Below are positions 17,158 to 25,810 of a DNA stretch of 64,000 nucleotides, piece by piece (position 1 is the first letter of the stretch; every line of letters begins with the position of its first letter). The notes beneath the pieces were generated by a model. The model was not told where the DNA came from. It did not search any database and was given only the letters and a program-made list of their open reading frames with translations. Made by a program: the position numbers and the translations under genes. This stretch comes from Bacteroidota bacterium (GTDB lineage: Bacteria; Bacteroidota; Bacteroidia; Flavobacteriales_D; Sanyastnellaceae): contig JAQBTQ010000002.1 in NCBI GenBank assembly GCA_027624855.1, positions 62,001 through 126,000 of the forward strand, written 5' to 3'.

Positions 17158-18132
17158 TCAAGTTAGAGCAACCCAGCGAAGTTCTCCTCTGATTCGGACA
17201 ATCTCTGCCTGATTGGTGCTGAATTTAGCGCCAGATTCTACACCTTCAAGGGTCAACGCTTCAATGCTAGATACTGCCTTGGCGCTGATTCCATATTTCA
17301 ATGCCAGTCGATGCAGCAGCTCCATTTTCAATGGTTCTTTTTGCCAAAGAGCAAGATTCAAAATTCCTTCATTTGGCTCCTCCGTCCAACACCGATCCTT
17401 GGCGGTATCCAATTCCAATTGAATGAAAGCTGCGAGCGGTTGAAAACGTTTTGCCCAATGCGCAAGGTGAACTGAGCTGCCTTCCCGAATCGACTCAAGA
17501 AGTGGCAGGCCTTGGAGCCTGATGCGATTGCGCAGGTAATCGGTTTTTTCGTTGGAAGCGTCATTGCGATGTTCCAACTCCCATTCGATGGCGTGATGGG
17601 TCAAGTCCTCTTTAGAGAAACTCAAAAATGGCCGGGCGATGCATCGTTTGGCATCCCACTCAACGATTCCAGCCAATGCCAATGGGTCAGCAGCTCTGAT
17701 CAGCTGGAGCAGGATGGTTTCGGCTTGATCATCAGCATGGTGCGCAGTGGCAATAAGGACCAAGTTTCCAGTCGTCGTCGCTATTTCTGATCGAATACGT
17801 TCGAAAAAGGCGAAACGTTCTCTTCGAGCCGAGGATTGAATCCCATCATCTCCTGCAATGAAGTTGGGACGATGGAGATGGAATGGAACTCCTTTCTTTT
17901 CGCACCAGGCCTTGACAAGCACTTCGTCTAGGTCTGATTCTTCCCCTCGGAGACCGTAATTGACATGAGCGATCTCTACGTTTAATCCGGCACGGTGACA
18001 AGTCTCTGCAAGCACCATTGAATCGACTCCAGCGCTCACGCCAATGATGAAGGTAGCGGATGAAGGAATCCCATGCTTCCGAATCCACAAGCGCATGTGC
18101 TGAACCAAAGCGCTTCGATTTTCAGGCTTCAT
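17158..18132 (-). CDS. tilS: tRNA(Ile)-lysidine synthase, short form
   Basis: Converts the wobble cytidine of the AUA-reading tRNA-Ile to lysidine, using ATP and lysine. The PP-loop reads GVSAGVDSMVL at about 30-40 (the usual SGGxDS appears as SAGVDS) and the HVNYGLRGEESD and TAHHADDQAETILLQLIR motifs are intact. At 324 residues it is clearly shorter than typical TilS of this phylum, which is about 430-445; the C-terminal tRNA-binding domain seems missing. The reading frame ends in a normal stop with no visible continuation. Its start overlaps the end of pabB by 11 bases. Confidence 0.9.
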   Translation of the reverse strand: MKPENRSALVQHMRLWIRKHGIPSSATFIIGVSAGVDSMVLAETCHRAGLNVEIAHVNYGLRGEESDLDEVLVKAWCEKKGVPFHLHRPNFIAGDDGIQSSARRERFAFFERIRSEIATTTGNLVLIATAHHADDQAETILLQLIRAADPLALAGIVEWDAKRCIARPFLSFSKEDLTHHAIEWELEHRNDASNEKTDYLRNRIRLQGLPLLESIREGSSVHLAHWAKRFQPLAAFIQLELDTAKDRCWTEEPNEGILNLALWQKEPLKMELLHRLALKYGISAKAVSSIEALTLEGVESGAKFSTNQAEIVRIRGELRWVALT

Positions 18133-19387
18133 CGTCCAGTGCTTTGAGAATGGCTTGGGCCTTGAGTAAGCATTCTTCGTATTCTTTTTCGGGTTCGCTC
18201 AATGCCGTAATCGCACCGCCAACGTGCATCGAAAGTTGCGGTATTCGATCATTGTAGACCAAACTTCGAATCACCACATTCAAGTCAAAGGAGCCATCGG
18301 GTTTGAAGAATCCGATGCTCCCTGAATAGACGCCTCTCTGGGAAGCTTCCAATTCGTCGATGATTTCCATGGCCCTGATTTTTGGGGCGCCAGTCATCGA
18401 TCCCATTGGGAATGTTGCGCGAAGAATCTCTTCCACCGAACAGTCTTCTCGTTGTTCGCAGCGAACGGTAGAGATCATCTGATGCACCGATTGAAATCGA
18501 TGGATTCCAAACAATTCAGGCACGTGCACGGTTCCGGGTTTTGCGATGCGACTCAGGTCGTTTCGAACCAAATCGCAAATCATGACATTCTCTCCTCGTT
18601 CTTTCGGATCGTCCTGCAACTGTTGTGCTAAAATGTTGTCCTCTTCTTCTGTTTGACCCCGGCGAATCGTTCCTTTGATTGGAGAGGAAGTCAGCACGTT
18701 TCCTCGTCGATTGAGAAATAATTCAGGAGAACCACAAAGCACCTGAAATTCTCCGGCTTTGATGTAAGCGGAGTATGGAGATTGGGTCAAATCGTGCAAG
18801 CGCGCAAAGACATCCCACGGACTCTGTAATTGAACTTTGGCGGTCCATTCTTGACAGAGATTCATTTCATAGATGTCACCTCGCTGGATGTGCTTTTTTA
18901 CCCGATGTGCTTTTTGAAGGTAAGTGCTTTCACTCCAACGAGGAGAAAGCTGAACTCCTGGACCATTTGGTAAGTTGGTGACGCGGGTGTTTAAGGCGTC
19001 CAACAATTCTTGAGCATCCGGTTCATCGCGCCCAAGGACGATTTCTGCAGTTGCAAAATCGCATCCCCATTCGATGACAATCCGCGGTTCCATCCAACAA
19101 ATCGACGGAATTTCGAGGGTGTCTTTTCTCTGAGATTTGAGGGATTCAATCCCATTTTTCAAATCATAACCAATCCATCCATAGGACCATTGGTTCGTCC
19201 CATTTGGATGGAGAAATTGGTCGAAAGCGGTCAAGCTTTTTGAATCATCACCTTCCCAAACAAAGGACCTCCTCGCGCCAACGGCTAGTAAACACTTGCC
19301 TGATGGATGATTGTCAAAATAGAGTCCTACGTGCGTCTCCCGTTCGAAAAGAAATTTCAAATCTGGAAGATCACGGAGCGAACTCAT
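18122..19387 (-). CDS. pabB: Aminodeoxychorismate synthase component I
   Basis: Folate pathway enzyme that aminates chorismate. The protein has 421 residues with the chorismate-binding domain in the last 260: GSPELFLNRRG, the SSPIKGT motif typical of the group, ENVMICDLVRNDLSRI, and GAPKIRAMEIIDELE. The PIKGT lysine favours PabB over anthranilate synthase TrpE, though the two are close relatives. No glutaminase partner (pabA/trpG) or lyase pabC lies in the window. It follows lpd by nine bases and overlaps tilS. Confidence 0.87.
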   Translation of the reverse strand: MSSLRDLPDLKFLFERETHVGLYFDNHPSGKCLLAVGARRSFVWEGDDSKSLTAFDQFLHPNGTNQWSYGWIGYDLKNGIESLKSQRKDTLEIPSICWMEPRIVIEWGCDFATAEIVLGRDEPDAQELLDALNTRVTNLPNGPGVQLSPRWSESTYLQKAHRVKKHIQRGDIYEMNLCQEWTAKVQLQSPWDVFARLHDLTQSPYSAYIKAGEFQVLCGSPELFLNRRGNVLTSSPIKGTIRRGQTEEEDNILAQQLQDDPKERGENVMICDLVRNDLSRIAKPGTVHVPELFGIHRFQSVHQMISTVRCEQREDCSVEEILRATFPMGSMTGAPKIRAMEIIDELEASQRGVYSGSIGFFKPDGSFDLNVVIRSLVYNDRIPQLSMHVGGAITALSEPEKEYEECLLKAQAILKALDDEA

Positions 19388-19396
19388 GGAATGAAA

Positions 19397-20800
19397 TTAA
19401 ACATGAAGGGCGCGATCACCGGTAGCAGCTAGAGCAGCTTCCTTGATGGCCTCAGTAAACGTTGGATGCGCATGTGACATTCGACTGATGTCTTCTGCGG
19501 TAGCTCTGAATTCCATGGCTACGACGGCTTCTGCAATCATATCGGCTGCCCGTGGTCCGCACATATGCACGCCAAGAATTTCATCCGTTTCGGCATGAGC
19601 CAATACTTTGATCGATCCATCGGTATCCATTGAAGCTCGTGCTCGTCCGCTCGCCTTAAAAGGGAACGAACCAGCCCGATAGGGAACGCCCTCGGCCTTC
19701 AATTGTTCCTCGGTTTGGCCAACGCCTGCTACTTCAGGCCATGTGTAAACTACGTTTGGGATCAGGTTGTAATCGATGTGAGGGTGCTCGCCGGCAATGA
19801 TTTCAGCTGCTGCCACGCCTTCCTCCTCAGCTTTGTGGGCTAGCATTGCACCGCGCACTACATCGCCAATGGCAAAAATGTGAGGGACTGCAGTTTGCAT
19901 TCGGTCATTCACTTCAATGCGACCTCGCTGGTCTGCCGTGAGTCCAGCAGCCTCTAAATTCAATCCTTCCGTGTATGGTGTTCTTCCAACAGAAACCAAA
20001 CAATAATCGGCTTTCCATGTGACTTCTTTCCCTTTTTTATCGTCGGCTTTGATCGTAACAGATTTTGCAGACGCTTTAACCTCCTTCACGCCGTGTTGTA
20101 AATGGAACTTGACGCCAAGCTTTTTCATGCTGCGCATCAGTTCTTTGCCCATTCCCCTGTCCATCGTTGGAATGATGGCATCCTGATATTCAACCACATG
20201 CACCTCGGTGCCAAGGCGTGCATAGACGCTTCCCATCTCCAATCCAATGACGCCTCCCCCAATCACCACCATGCTTTTTGGCAGTTCATTTAAACTCAAG
20301 GCTTCAGTGGATGTGATCACTCGCTTTTTATCAATCTGAATGAATGGCAATGAACCGGGCTTGGATCCTGTTGCGATGATGATGTGTTTGCCATGGATGC
20401 TGCTGTGTTTGCCTTTTGCTGGGGCAACTTGGATCGTATTGGCATCAACGAAACTGCCCATGCCATGATGGACAGTGATGTTGTTTTTCTTCATCAAGAA
20501 ATCGATCCCAGCCACGGTTTGCTGCACAACCTCAGCTTTACGCTGAATCATGCGTTGGAAATCCAATTTTAAACCTGAGACTCCAATTCCGTGCTCCTCA
20601 AATTGGTGGGCGGCTTGGTGATAGTGTTCCGAGCTGTCCAACAGTGCCTTTGAGGGAATGCATCCAACATTCAGGCAGGTTCCCCCCAAAGAATTGTATT
20701 TTTCAATCAAGGCAGTTTTCATGCCCAATTGCGCGGATCGGATGGCTGCTACATAGCCTCCAGGTCCGCTACCAATGACGATGACATCGTAAGATTCCAT
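19397..20800 (-). CDS. lpd: Dihydrolipoyl dehydrogenase (E3)
   Basis: FAD enzyme that reoxidises dihydrolipoamide in the 2-oxoglutarate and pyruvate dehydrogenase complexes. With the start at 20800 the protein has 467 residues. It begins with the FAD-binding strand YDVIVIGSGPGGYVAAI; the redox disulfide is Cys42-Cys47 in GGTCLNVGCIPS; the NAD-binding motif VVIGGGVIGLEMGSVYARLG is present; and the C-terminal SHAHPTFTEAIKEA holds the catalytic His-Glu pair. An upstream in-frame extension of 89 residues was rejected because it lacks any family similarity. It is not next to sucA-sucB, which lie 5 kb away on the other strand. A -7 box ends four bases before the ATG. Confidence 0.96.
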   Translation of the reverse strand: MESYDVIVIGSGPGGYVAAIRSAQLGMKTALIEKYNSLGGTCLNVGCIPSKALLDSSEHYHQAAHQFEEHGIGVSGLKLDFQRMIQRKAEVVQQTVAGIDFLMKKNNITVHHGMGSFVDANTIQVAPAKGKHSSIHGKHIIIATGSKPGSLPFIQIDKKRVITSTEALSLNELPKSMVVIGGGVIGLEMGSVYARLGTEVHVVEYQDAIIPTMDRGMGKELMRSMKKLGVKFHLQHGVKEVKASAKSVTIKADDKKGKEVTWKADYCLVSVGRTPYTEGLNLEAAGLTADQRGRIEVNDRMQTAVPHIFAIGDVVRGAMLAHKAEEEGVAAAEIIAGEHPHIDYNLIPNVVYTWPEVAGVGQTEEQLKAEGVPYRAGSFPFKASGRARASMDTDGSIKVLAHAETDEILGVHMCGPRAADMIAEAVVAMEFRATAEDISRMSHAHPTFTEAIKEAALAATGDRALHV

Positions 20801-20804
20801 GGTG

Positions 20805-20812
20805 CAAAGGTA
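20805..20812 (-). promoter_or_regulatory. -7 box directly before lpd
   Basis: TACCTTTG on the reverse strand, a perfect TAnnTTTG, ending four bases before the lpd ATG. A possible TTG -33 element lies 24 bases upstream (20837-20839), one base beyond the normal spacing range. Implies an mRNA with almost no 5' leader. Confidence 0.6.
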
Positions 20813-20842
20813 ACGCTTGCAATCAGGATGCGCATTCAATTT

Positions 20843-20870
20843 TTGGGCCGTACTTTTTCTCTTTACTTTG
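20843..20870 (+). promoter_or_regulatory. Promoter for the RND exporter operon
   Basis: TTG at 20843-20845, 17-base spacer, TTACTTTG at 20863-20870 (seven of eight matches to TAnnTTTG). It gives a leader of about 80 bases. The last seven bases of the -7 box form one arm of an inverted repeat with CAAAGTA at 20885-20891. Confidence 0.5.
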
Positions 20871-20956
20871 CATTTCTTTTTAAACAAAGTAGTCGGGGCC
20901 CATCTCGGCTTACGCTTAATGTTGAAGATGCAGTTAAACTCACCAAGCCCAACCCT

Positions 20957-23488
20957 ATGTGGAATCGCATCGCAGCGGTATTGATCCGGCAACGGTGGTT
21001 GTTGCTGATCATCCTTGGTGGAGGCACATTGTTTATGGGGCTTCAAATTCCCAATGTCAAGCTGCAATACCAGTTTGGCGGATTGCTTCCAAGTTCAGAT
21101 TCAACGGCAATTGCATACGAGCGTTTCAAGGAAGTTTTTGGTACAGAAGGCAATGTGATGCTCCTTGGAGCAGACATGGATCGCTTGGAGACACCGGAAG
21201 GGATCAAGGCATGGGATGAATTGGCGGAAGCCATTCGAACCATGGACTGCCTGAGGGACACCACAGACGATGGAATCGATAATCCGGTTCAACTTCCTTT
21301 GATAGACAGCGTCTTTTGCTTGACACGGGCCTTTGATGTGGTGAAAGACACTGCAGAAAGGCGTTTTGTCACACGGCCATTGATGGTGAGGGATTCGCTC
21401 ATTCATGTGCCGTCCAAAGCGACCGTTGATGGGTTTTATGCAAGGCTTTATGACATGCCGTTTTATGAAGGATTGCTGTACAATTCCGATCATGATGCGA
21501 CGCTCATGACGGTTTTTATGAATCCTGAGCTTTTTGATTCTGAACGACGAGGACGGGTGGTAGAGGACATCACTGCCATTGCAGATGATTGGAGTGAAGC
21601 TCAAGGAATTCCCATTGCATTGAGCGGACTGCCGTTCATAAGGGTGGAAATGACCAACAAGGTCAAGGATGAAATTGGGTATTTCATCGGAGCGGCTTTT
21701 CTGGTAACAGCCTTGTTGCTCTTCCTGTTTTTTAGGAATCCCATCGTCATGGGAGTCAGCATGGTGGTAGTGGCCATTGGGGTTGTTTGGTCGGTTGGAA
21801 GCATGGCGCTTCTGGGATACGAGCTCAACCTCATGACGAGTTTAATCCCACCTCTGATGATTGTCATTGGGGTGCCCAATTGCATCTACCTCATCAACAA
21901 ATACCATGCTGAATTCAAGCGTCATGGAAACAAGGCGATGGCGCTTCAACGAATGGTGGTCAAGGTGGGAAATGCAACGTTGCTGACCAACTTTACTACG
22001 GCATTGGGTTTTGGTACTTTCATTTTTACCCACAGTGAGGTCTTGAAGCAATTTGGCGTTATCACCGGATTGAACATCATTGGAATTTTCGTCATTTCGA
22101 TTGTGGTGATTCCCGGCCTCATGGCGGGCTTGCCGGCGCCAAAAATTAAGCATACTCGTCATCTAGACCGACGTTGGATGTTCTCGTTCGTCAATCAATT
22201 GACGCACGTCGTTCAGGCAAGAAGGACAATGGTGTACGTGGGAGCATTTTTGGTGCTGATCTTCAGTATTTCCGGAATTCTGCGAATGCAAACCACGGGC
22301 AATATCGTAGATGATATTCCCGATCGCGACCGTGTGATTCAAGACCTGCAATGGGTAGAAGGCAGGTTTGGCGGGTCCATGCCATTTGAGGTGATGGTCG
22401 ACACTCAAAAACCGAACGGGGCAACCACCGCTGCATTCATGAAACGGCTGGAAGCCCTTCAGGTTATGCTACTCGATTATCCCGAATTTTCTCGTTCGGT
22501 GAGTGCTGCGGACGCCACGAAATTTGCGTTTCAAGCTTTTAAAAATGGGCATCCCAAAAATTATCGGCTTCCGAAAAGAGCGCAAGAAAAAACCCAGTTT
22601 GCCCCATGGATACGGGGATCTGTAGAAAACGCATCGGGGTCGGCTGTGGCTGAGGGGGTTGCCGCCAACTTTTTTGACTCAACCAAGGCTGTGACCAGGG
22701 TGAGCGTGCAAATGGCGGACATAGGCACATTGGAAATGCGCAAATTAATGGATGAGGTCCGTCCAGAAATTGACAGCATCTTTCCTCCAGACACCTATAA
22801 AGTAGTCACTACTGGAACGAGTGTGGCATTTCTCGAAGGGACAACGTACCTGGTTCAGAATCTTGGGATTTCAATCATTTTAGCCATTATCGTTATCGCA
22901 TTGATGATGGCCATCCTTTTCCGCTCAGGACGAATGGTAGGAATCGCATTGATTCCTAATTTGTTCCCCCTTCTATTTACTGCGGGCTTCATGGGTTGGT
23001 TGGGCATTCCTATAAAACCTTCAACGGTGTTGGTATTTAGCATTGCATTTGGCATATCCGTTGATGACACCATTCACTTTTTGGCGAAGTATCGCCAGGA
23101 ATTGAACCTGAAGAGCTGGAATATCCGTGAAGCGGTCTTGCTTGCCCTGAAAGAAACGGGGGTCAGCATGATGTACACGAGCATTGTACTTTTTTGTGGC
23201 TTTTTGATGTTTGCATTGTCAACCTTTGAAGGCACGCGTTTTCTTGGTGTCCTGGTGGCCATTACTTTGGCTGTAGCCATGTCGACTAACTTACTTTTGC
23301 TGCCCTCACTGCTTCTGCAATTCGAAAAATCGTTGACAACGAAGTCTTTTGCGGAACCGTTTTTTTCCATCTTGGATGAAGAAGAAGACATCGAATTGGA
23401 AGAATTAGAAATTCAAAAAGGCCTTTCTCCAGGCAAGGGGGAGGAACAACACATTGACCTAGTGAATCGACGAAAACCATCATCATGA
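20957..23488 (+). CDS. RND-superfamily (MMPL-type) exporter
   Basis: Inner-membrane transporter of 843 residues with the two-half RND layout. A first span lies near 16-35, a periplasmic loop to about 220, a bundle of spans at about 225-400 and another single span near 425; then a second loop follows, with a further bundle at about 635-805. The charged segment [11 protein letters not shown], in a membrane-adjacent position, is typical of the COG1033/MMPL group, which exports lipids or hydrophobic compounds. The substrate is unknown. The ATG at 20957 was chosen as the first start that precedes a membrane-protein N-terminus; earlier in-frame codons read through the divergent promoter region. The C-terminal tail is acidic. 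It overlaps rfbA by four bases. Confidence 0.86.
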   Translation: MWNRIAAVLIRQRWLLLIILGGGTLFMGLQIPNVKLQYQFGGLLPSSDSTAIAYERFKEVFGTEGNVMLLGADMDRLETPEGIKAWDELAEAIRTMDCLRDTTDDGIDNPVQLPLIDSVFCLTRAFDVVKDTAERRFVTRPLMVRDSLIHVPSKATVDGFYARLYDMPFYEGLLYNSDHDATLMTVFMNPELFDSERRGRVVEDITAIADDWSEAQGIPIALSGLPFIRVEMTNKVKDEIGYFIGAAFLVTALLLFLFFRNPIVMGVSMVVVAIGVVWSVGSMALLGYELNLMTSLIPPLMIVIGVPNCIYLINKYHAEFKRHGNKAMALQRMVVKVGNATLLTNFTTALGFGTFIFTHSEVLKQFGVITGLNIIGIFVISIVVIPGLMAGLPAPKIKHTRHLDRRWMFSFVNQLTHVVQARRTMVYVGAFLVLIFSISGILRMQTTGNIVDDIPDRDRVIQDLQWVEGRFGGSMPFEVMVDTQKPNGATTAAFMKRLEALQVMLLDYPEFSRSVSAADATKFAFQAFKNGHPKNYRLPKRAQEKTQFAPWIRGSVENASGSAVAEGVAANFFDSTKAVTRVSVQMADIGTLEMRKLMDEVRPEIDSIFPPDTYKVVTTGTSVAFLEGTTYLVQNLGISIILAIIVIALMMAILFRSGRMVGIALIPNLFPLLFTAGFMGWLGIPIKPSTVLVFSIAFGISVDDTIHFLAKYRQELNLKSWNIREAVLLALKETGVSMMYTSIVLFCGFLMFALSTFEGTRFLGVLVAITLAVAMSTNLLLLPSLLLQFEKSLTTKSFAEPFFSILDEEEDIELEELEIQKGLSPGKGEEQHIDLVNRRKPSS

Positions 23489-24363
23489 AAGGAATCATTC
23501 TTGCAGGAGGCTCGGGCTCGCGACTATGGCCATTGACCAAAGCCATATCAAAGCAGTTGATGCCGGTTTATGACAAACCCATGATTTACTATCCGCTATC
23601 AACATTGATGCTGAGCGGAATTCGAGAGATTCTGATCATCAGCACTCCGACAGACTTGCCAGGATTTAAAAGGCTATTGGGAGACGGGACGGACTTGGGT
23701 TGTTCATTGACCTATGCGGAACAGCCGGAGCCCAATGGGTTGGCCCAAGCGTTTGTCATTGGTGCAGATTTCATTGGTTCGGATAAAGTGGCTTTGGTTC
23801 TTGGGGATAATATTTTTTATGGTAAGAGCTTCGGTCGACAGCTGCGCTCGAATACAGATCCCGACGGAGCCATTGTTTATGCCTATTACGTCAATGATCC
23901 TGAGCGTTACGGCGTGGTCACATTTGATGAAAATGATCGAGCAGTGAGCATCATTGAAAAGCCTCAGAATCCGCCATCCAATTATGCCGTTCCTGGGTTG
24001 TATTTCTATGACAATGAGGTGGTTGAAATTGCCTCGAATTTGAAGCCGAGTGCACGAGGGGAATATGAAATAACGGACGTAAACCAAACCTACCTCGAAG
24101 CGGGAAAACTGTTTGTTTCGAAAATGGATCGAGGGATGGCTTGGTTGGATACGGGAACACATGAATCCTTGATGCAAGCCTCGCAATATGTTCAGGTCAT
24201 AGAAGAACGGCAAGGTTTAAAGATTGGCTGCGTTGAAGAGATCGCCTGGCGAATGGGTTACATAGATGATGCGCAATTAGAAAAGGTGGCAGAGCCATTG
24301 CGAAAGTCGGGGTATGGGGATTACTTGCTCGAGCAGTTGAAGCGCGGGTTGGGGACTTTTTGA
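23485..24363 (+). CDS. rfbA: Glucose-1-phosphate thymidylyltransferase
   Basis: Makes dTDP-glucose, the first step to dTDP-L-rhamnose and related surface sugars. The protein has 292 residues, the family norm. The nucleotide-binding signature [22 protein letters not shown] begins at residue 3, followed by GDNIFYG, the [19 protein letters not shown] block and [14 protein letters not shown]. It starts inside the end of the RND exporter gene (ATGA overlap) and is followed at once by a polyprenyl synthase. The partner genes rfbB and rfbC are not in the window; rfbD is 15 kb away. Confidence 0.95.
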   Translation: MKGIILAGGSGSRLWPLTKAISKQLMPVYDKPMIYYPLSTLMLSGIREILIISTPTDLPGFKRLLGDGTDLGCSLTYAEQPEPNGLAQAFVIGADFIGSDKVALVLGDNIFYGKSFGRQLRSNTDPDGAIVYAYYVNDPERYGVVTFDENDRAVSIIEKPQNPPSNYAVPGLYFYDNEVVEIASNLKPSARGEYEITDVNQTYLEAGKLFVSKMDRGMAWLDTGTHESLMQASQYVQVIEERQGLKIGCVEEIAWRMGYIDDAQLEKVAEPLRKSGYGDYLLEQLKRGLGTF

Positions 24364-24375
24364 TTGTATGAATCC

Positions 24376-25359
24376 ATGTCACATCCCAATCTTATCCGTT
24401 TAAAAAAGCACGTTGAACAGGCGGTTGGTCAATTTTTGAATCAATGGCCCGAAGGAGTGGGTGATGGCTTATACGATCCCATCCATTACCTCATGCAACT
24501 CAGGGGAAAGCAGCTAAGGGCCGTCATGGCGCTATCTGCAGCTGAAGCTGAAGGACAACATTTTAGCGAGGCGATGCCGGTTGCCCTCGGTGTCGAGCTA
24601 TTTCACAACTTTACGTTGATGCACGATGACATCATGGACGCGGCTCCCATACGACGTGGCAAAGAAACCGTGCACGTCAAATGGAACGAAAATGCAGCGA
24701 TCCTATCAGGTGACGCCATGTACACCCTTTCTCATATCGCGTTATCGGAGTTGAATCCAAGCTATGTACCTGCTGCACTGAAGCTGTTTAACAGGACTGC
24801 GTTGGAAGTTTGTTTGGGTCAACAATCGGACATGGCGTTTGAAAGTCGTCAAAATGTAAGGGTGGACGAATACCTAGAAATGATCCGATTGAAGACTTCA
24901 GTTCTTGTGGCCGCTTCATTGGCTTTGGGAGCGATAGCTGCGGGAAGCTCAGAAGAACGCGTAAAAATTTGGTATGAATTAGGTGAACAATTGGGATTGG
25001 CCTTCCAGATGCAAGATGATTTGCTGGACACTTTTGGAGGTGATGCTGTCGGAAAGCAAATTGGCGGAGACATCCTCTCAGACAAGAAAACCTTTCTCAG
25101 AATTCACGCCTGGGAAAATGGAGATGACGCTGTGCGACAAACGTTGCGCAATTGGGATGGTAATAGAACCGATCCAGTTTCCAAGATCGAAGCCGTTCGA
25201 TCGTCTATGATTCAGGCGGGTTCGGATACCGCGGCAAAGGCAGTCATGACGACTCAGATTGATCGTGCCAAGGCCTGCATCGACCAACTTCAACTCACCG
25301 AAGACCATGCCGAATGGTTCAGATATCTGGCGAGCTTGGTTACCCAACGGGACTCATAA
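24376..25359 (+). CDS. Polyprenyl diphosphate synthase (trans-prenyltransferase)
   Basis: Builds linear trans-isoprenoid diphosphates (farnesyl, geranylgeranyl or longer) from isopentenyl units. The protein has 327 residues. The first aspartate-rich motif is LMHDDIMDAAPIRRG and the second is FQMQDDLLDTFGG; GKQLR near the N-terminus binds substrate. Chain length cannot be decided by eye; the two bulky residues ahead of the first motif (F and L) suggest a short to medium product. The ATG at 24376 was preferred over a TTG at 24364. The stop overlaps the start of the next small gene by one base (TAATG). Confidence 0.9.
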   Translation: MSHPNLIRLKKHVEQAVGQFLNQWPEGVGDGLYDPIHYLMQLRGKQLRAVMALSAAEAEGQHFSEAMPVALGVELFHNFTLMHDDIMDAAPIRRGKETVHVKWNENAAILSGDAMYTLSHIALSELNPSYVPAALKLFNRTALEVCLGQQSDMAFESRQNVRVDEYLEMIRLKTSVLVAASLALGAIAAGSSEERVKIWYELGEQLGLAFQMQDDLLDTFGGDAVGKQIGGDILSDKKTFLRIHAWENGDDAVRQTLRNWDGNRTDPVSKIEAVRSSMIQAGSDTAAKAVMTTQIDRAKACIDQLQLTEDHAEWFRYLASLVTQRDS

Positions 25360-25709
25360 TGGATGAAGCCTTGTCGCTTTGGATTGAAGGTCGCACCATT
25401 CCAAAATCAAGGGATTTCGCGGCTTTTCGTGTTGAAGTGACCAATCAACTCATCAAAGATTTTCATTGGGACGCATCGAAGGTGAATGCGTCGAAGTTGG
25501 AGCTTCTTCAATTGCTGGAGGGAGAAATCGAATGGGCGATGGACCGCGATCCGAACGGATTGTTTGCAGGATTTTATCGGTTGGATTTGGGAGAGGAAGT
25601 GATCCGAGAAATCCTCGAAAGCCATGATCGTCCACGAGCTGTTCAAATGTTAGCAAAGCGTTCGCTCGAACGCGCGGCATTCAAAGTTTGGACTCGTTGG
25701 ACGTTTTGA
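25359..25709 (+). CDS. Hypothetical protein coupled to the polyprenyl synthase
   Basis: I do not recognise this 116-residue protein. It is soluble, acidic-to-neutral, without signal peptide, cysteine or membrane segment, and looks mostly helical (SRDFAAFRVEVTNQLIKDF, LELLQLLEGEIEWAMD, VIREILESHDRPRAVQMLAKRSLERAAFKVW). Its ATG overlaps the stop of the polyprenyl synthase (TAATG), so translation is likely coupled and the protein real. Codon use resembles the neighbours. In the position of a small accessory protein of isoprenoid or envelope synthesis, but nothing in the sequence proves this. Confidence 0.7.
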   Translation: MDEALSLWIEGRTIPKSRDFAAFRVEVTNQLIKDFHWDASKVNASKLELLQLLEGEIEWAMDRDPNGLFAGFYRLDLGEEVIREILESHDRPRAVQMLAKRSLERAAFKVWTRWTF

Positions 25710-25777
25710 AGGTCGAAGGGACCTGACAGTTCATGAAGCTGGAATCAGGAATCCTTCTCCATCTGAGGTGGTAGGTG

Positions 25778-25785
25778 TATCTTTG
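25778..25785 (+). promoter_or_regulatory. -7 box upstream of sucA
   Basis: TATCTTTG, a perfect TAnnTTTG, 25 bases before the sucA ATG. No clear TTG -33 partner is visible. It fits in the 101-base gap before sucA, which is otherwise empty. Confidence 0.45.
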
Positions 25786-25810
25786 TTCATCGAACAACCG
25801 TATAGTCCGC

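Noticed and set aside
19397-21067. Long version of lpd starting at 21067
   Set aside because: The extra 89 residues have no family similarity, cross the divergent exporter gene, and a perfect -7 box sits just before the ATG at 20800.
20729-23488. Long version of the RND exporter
   Set aside because: The first 76 residues read through the lpd start and promoter region and do not resemble a membrane protein.
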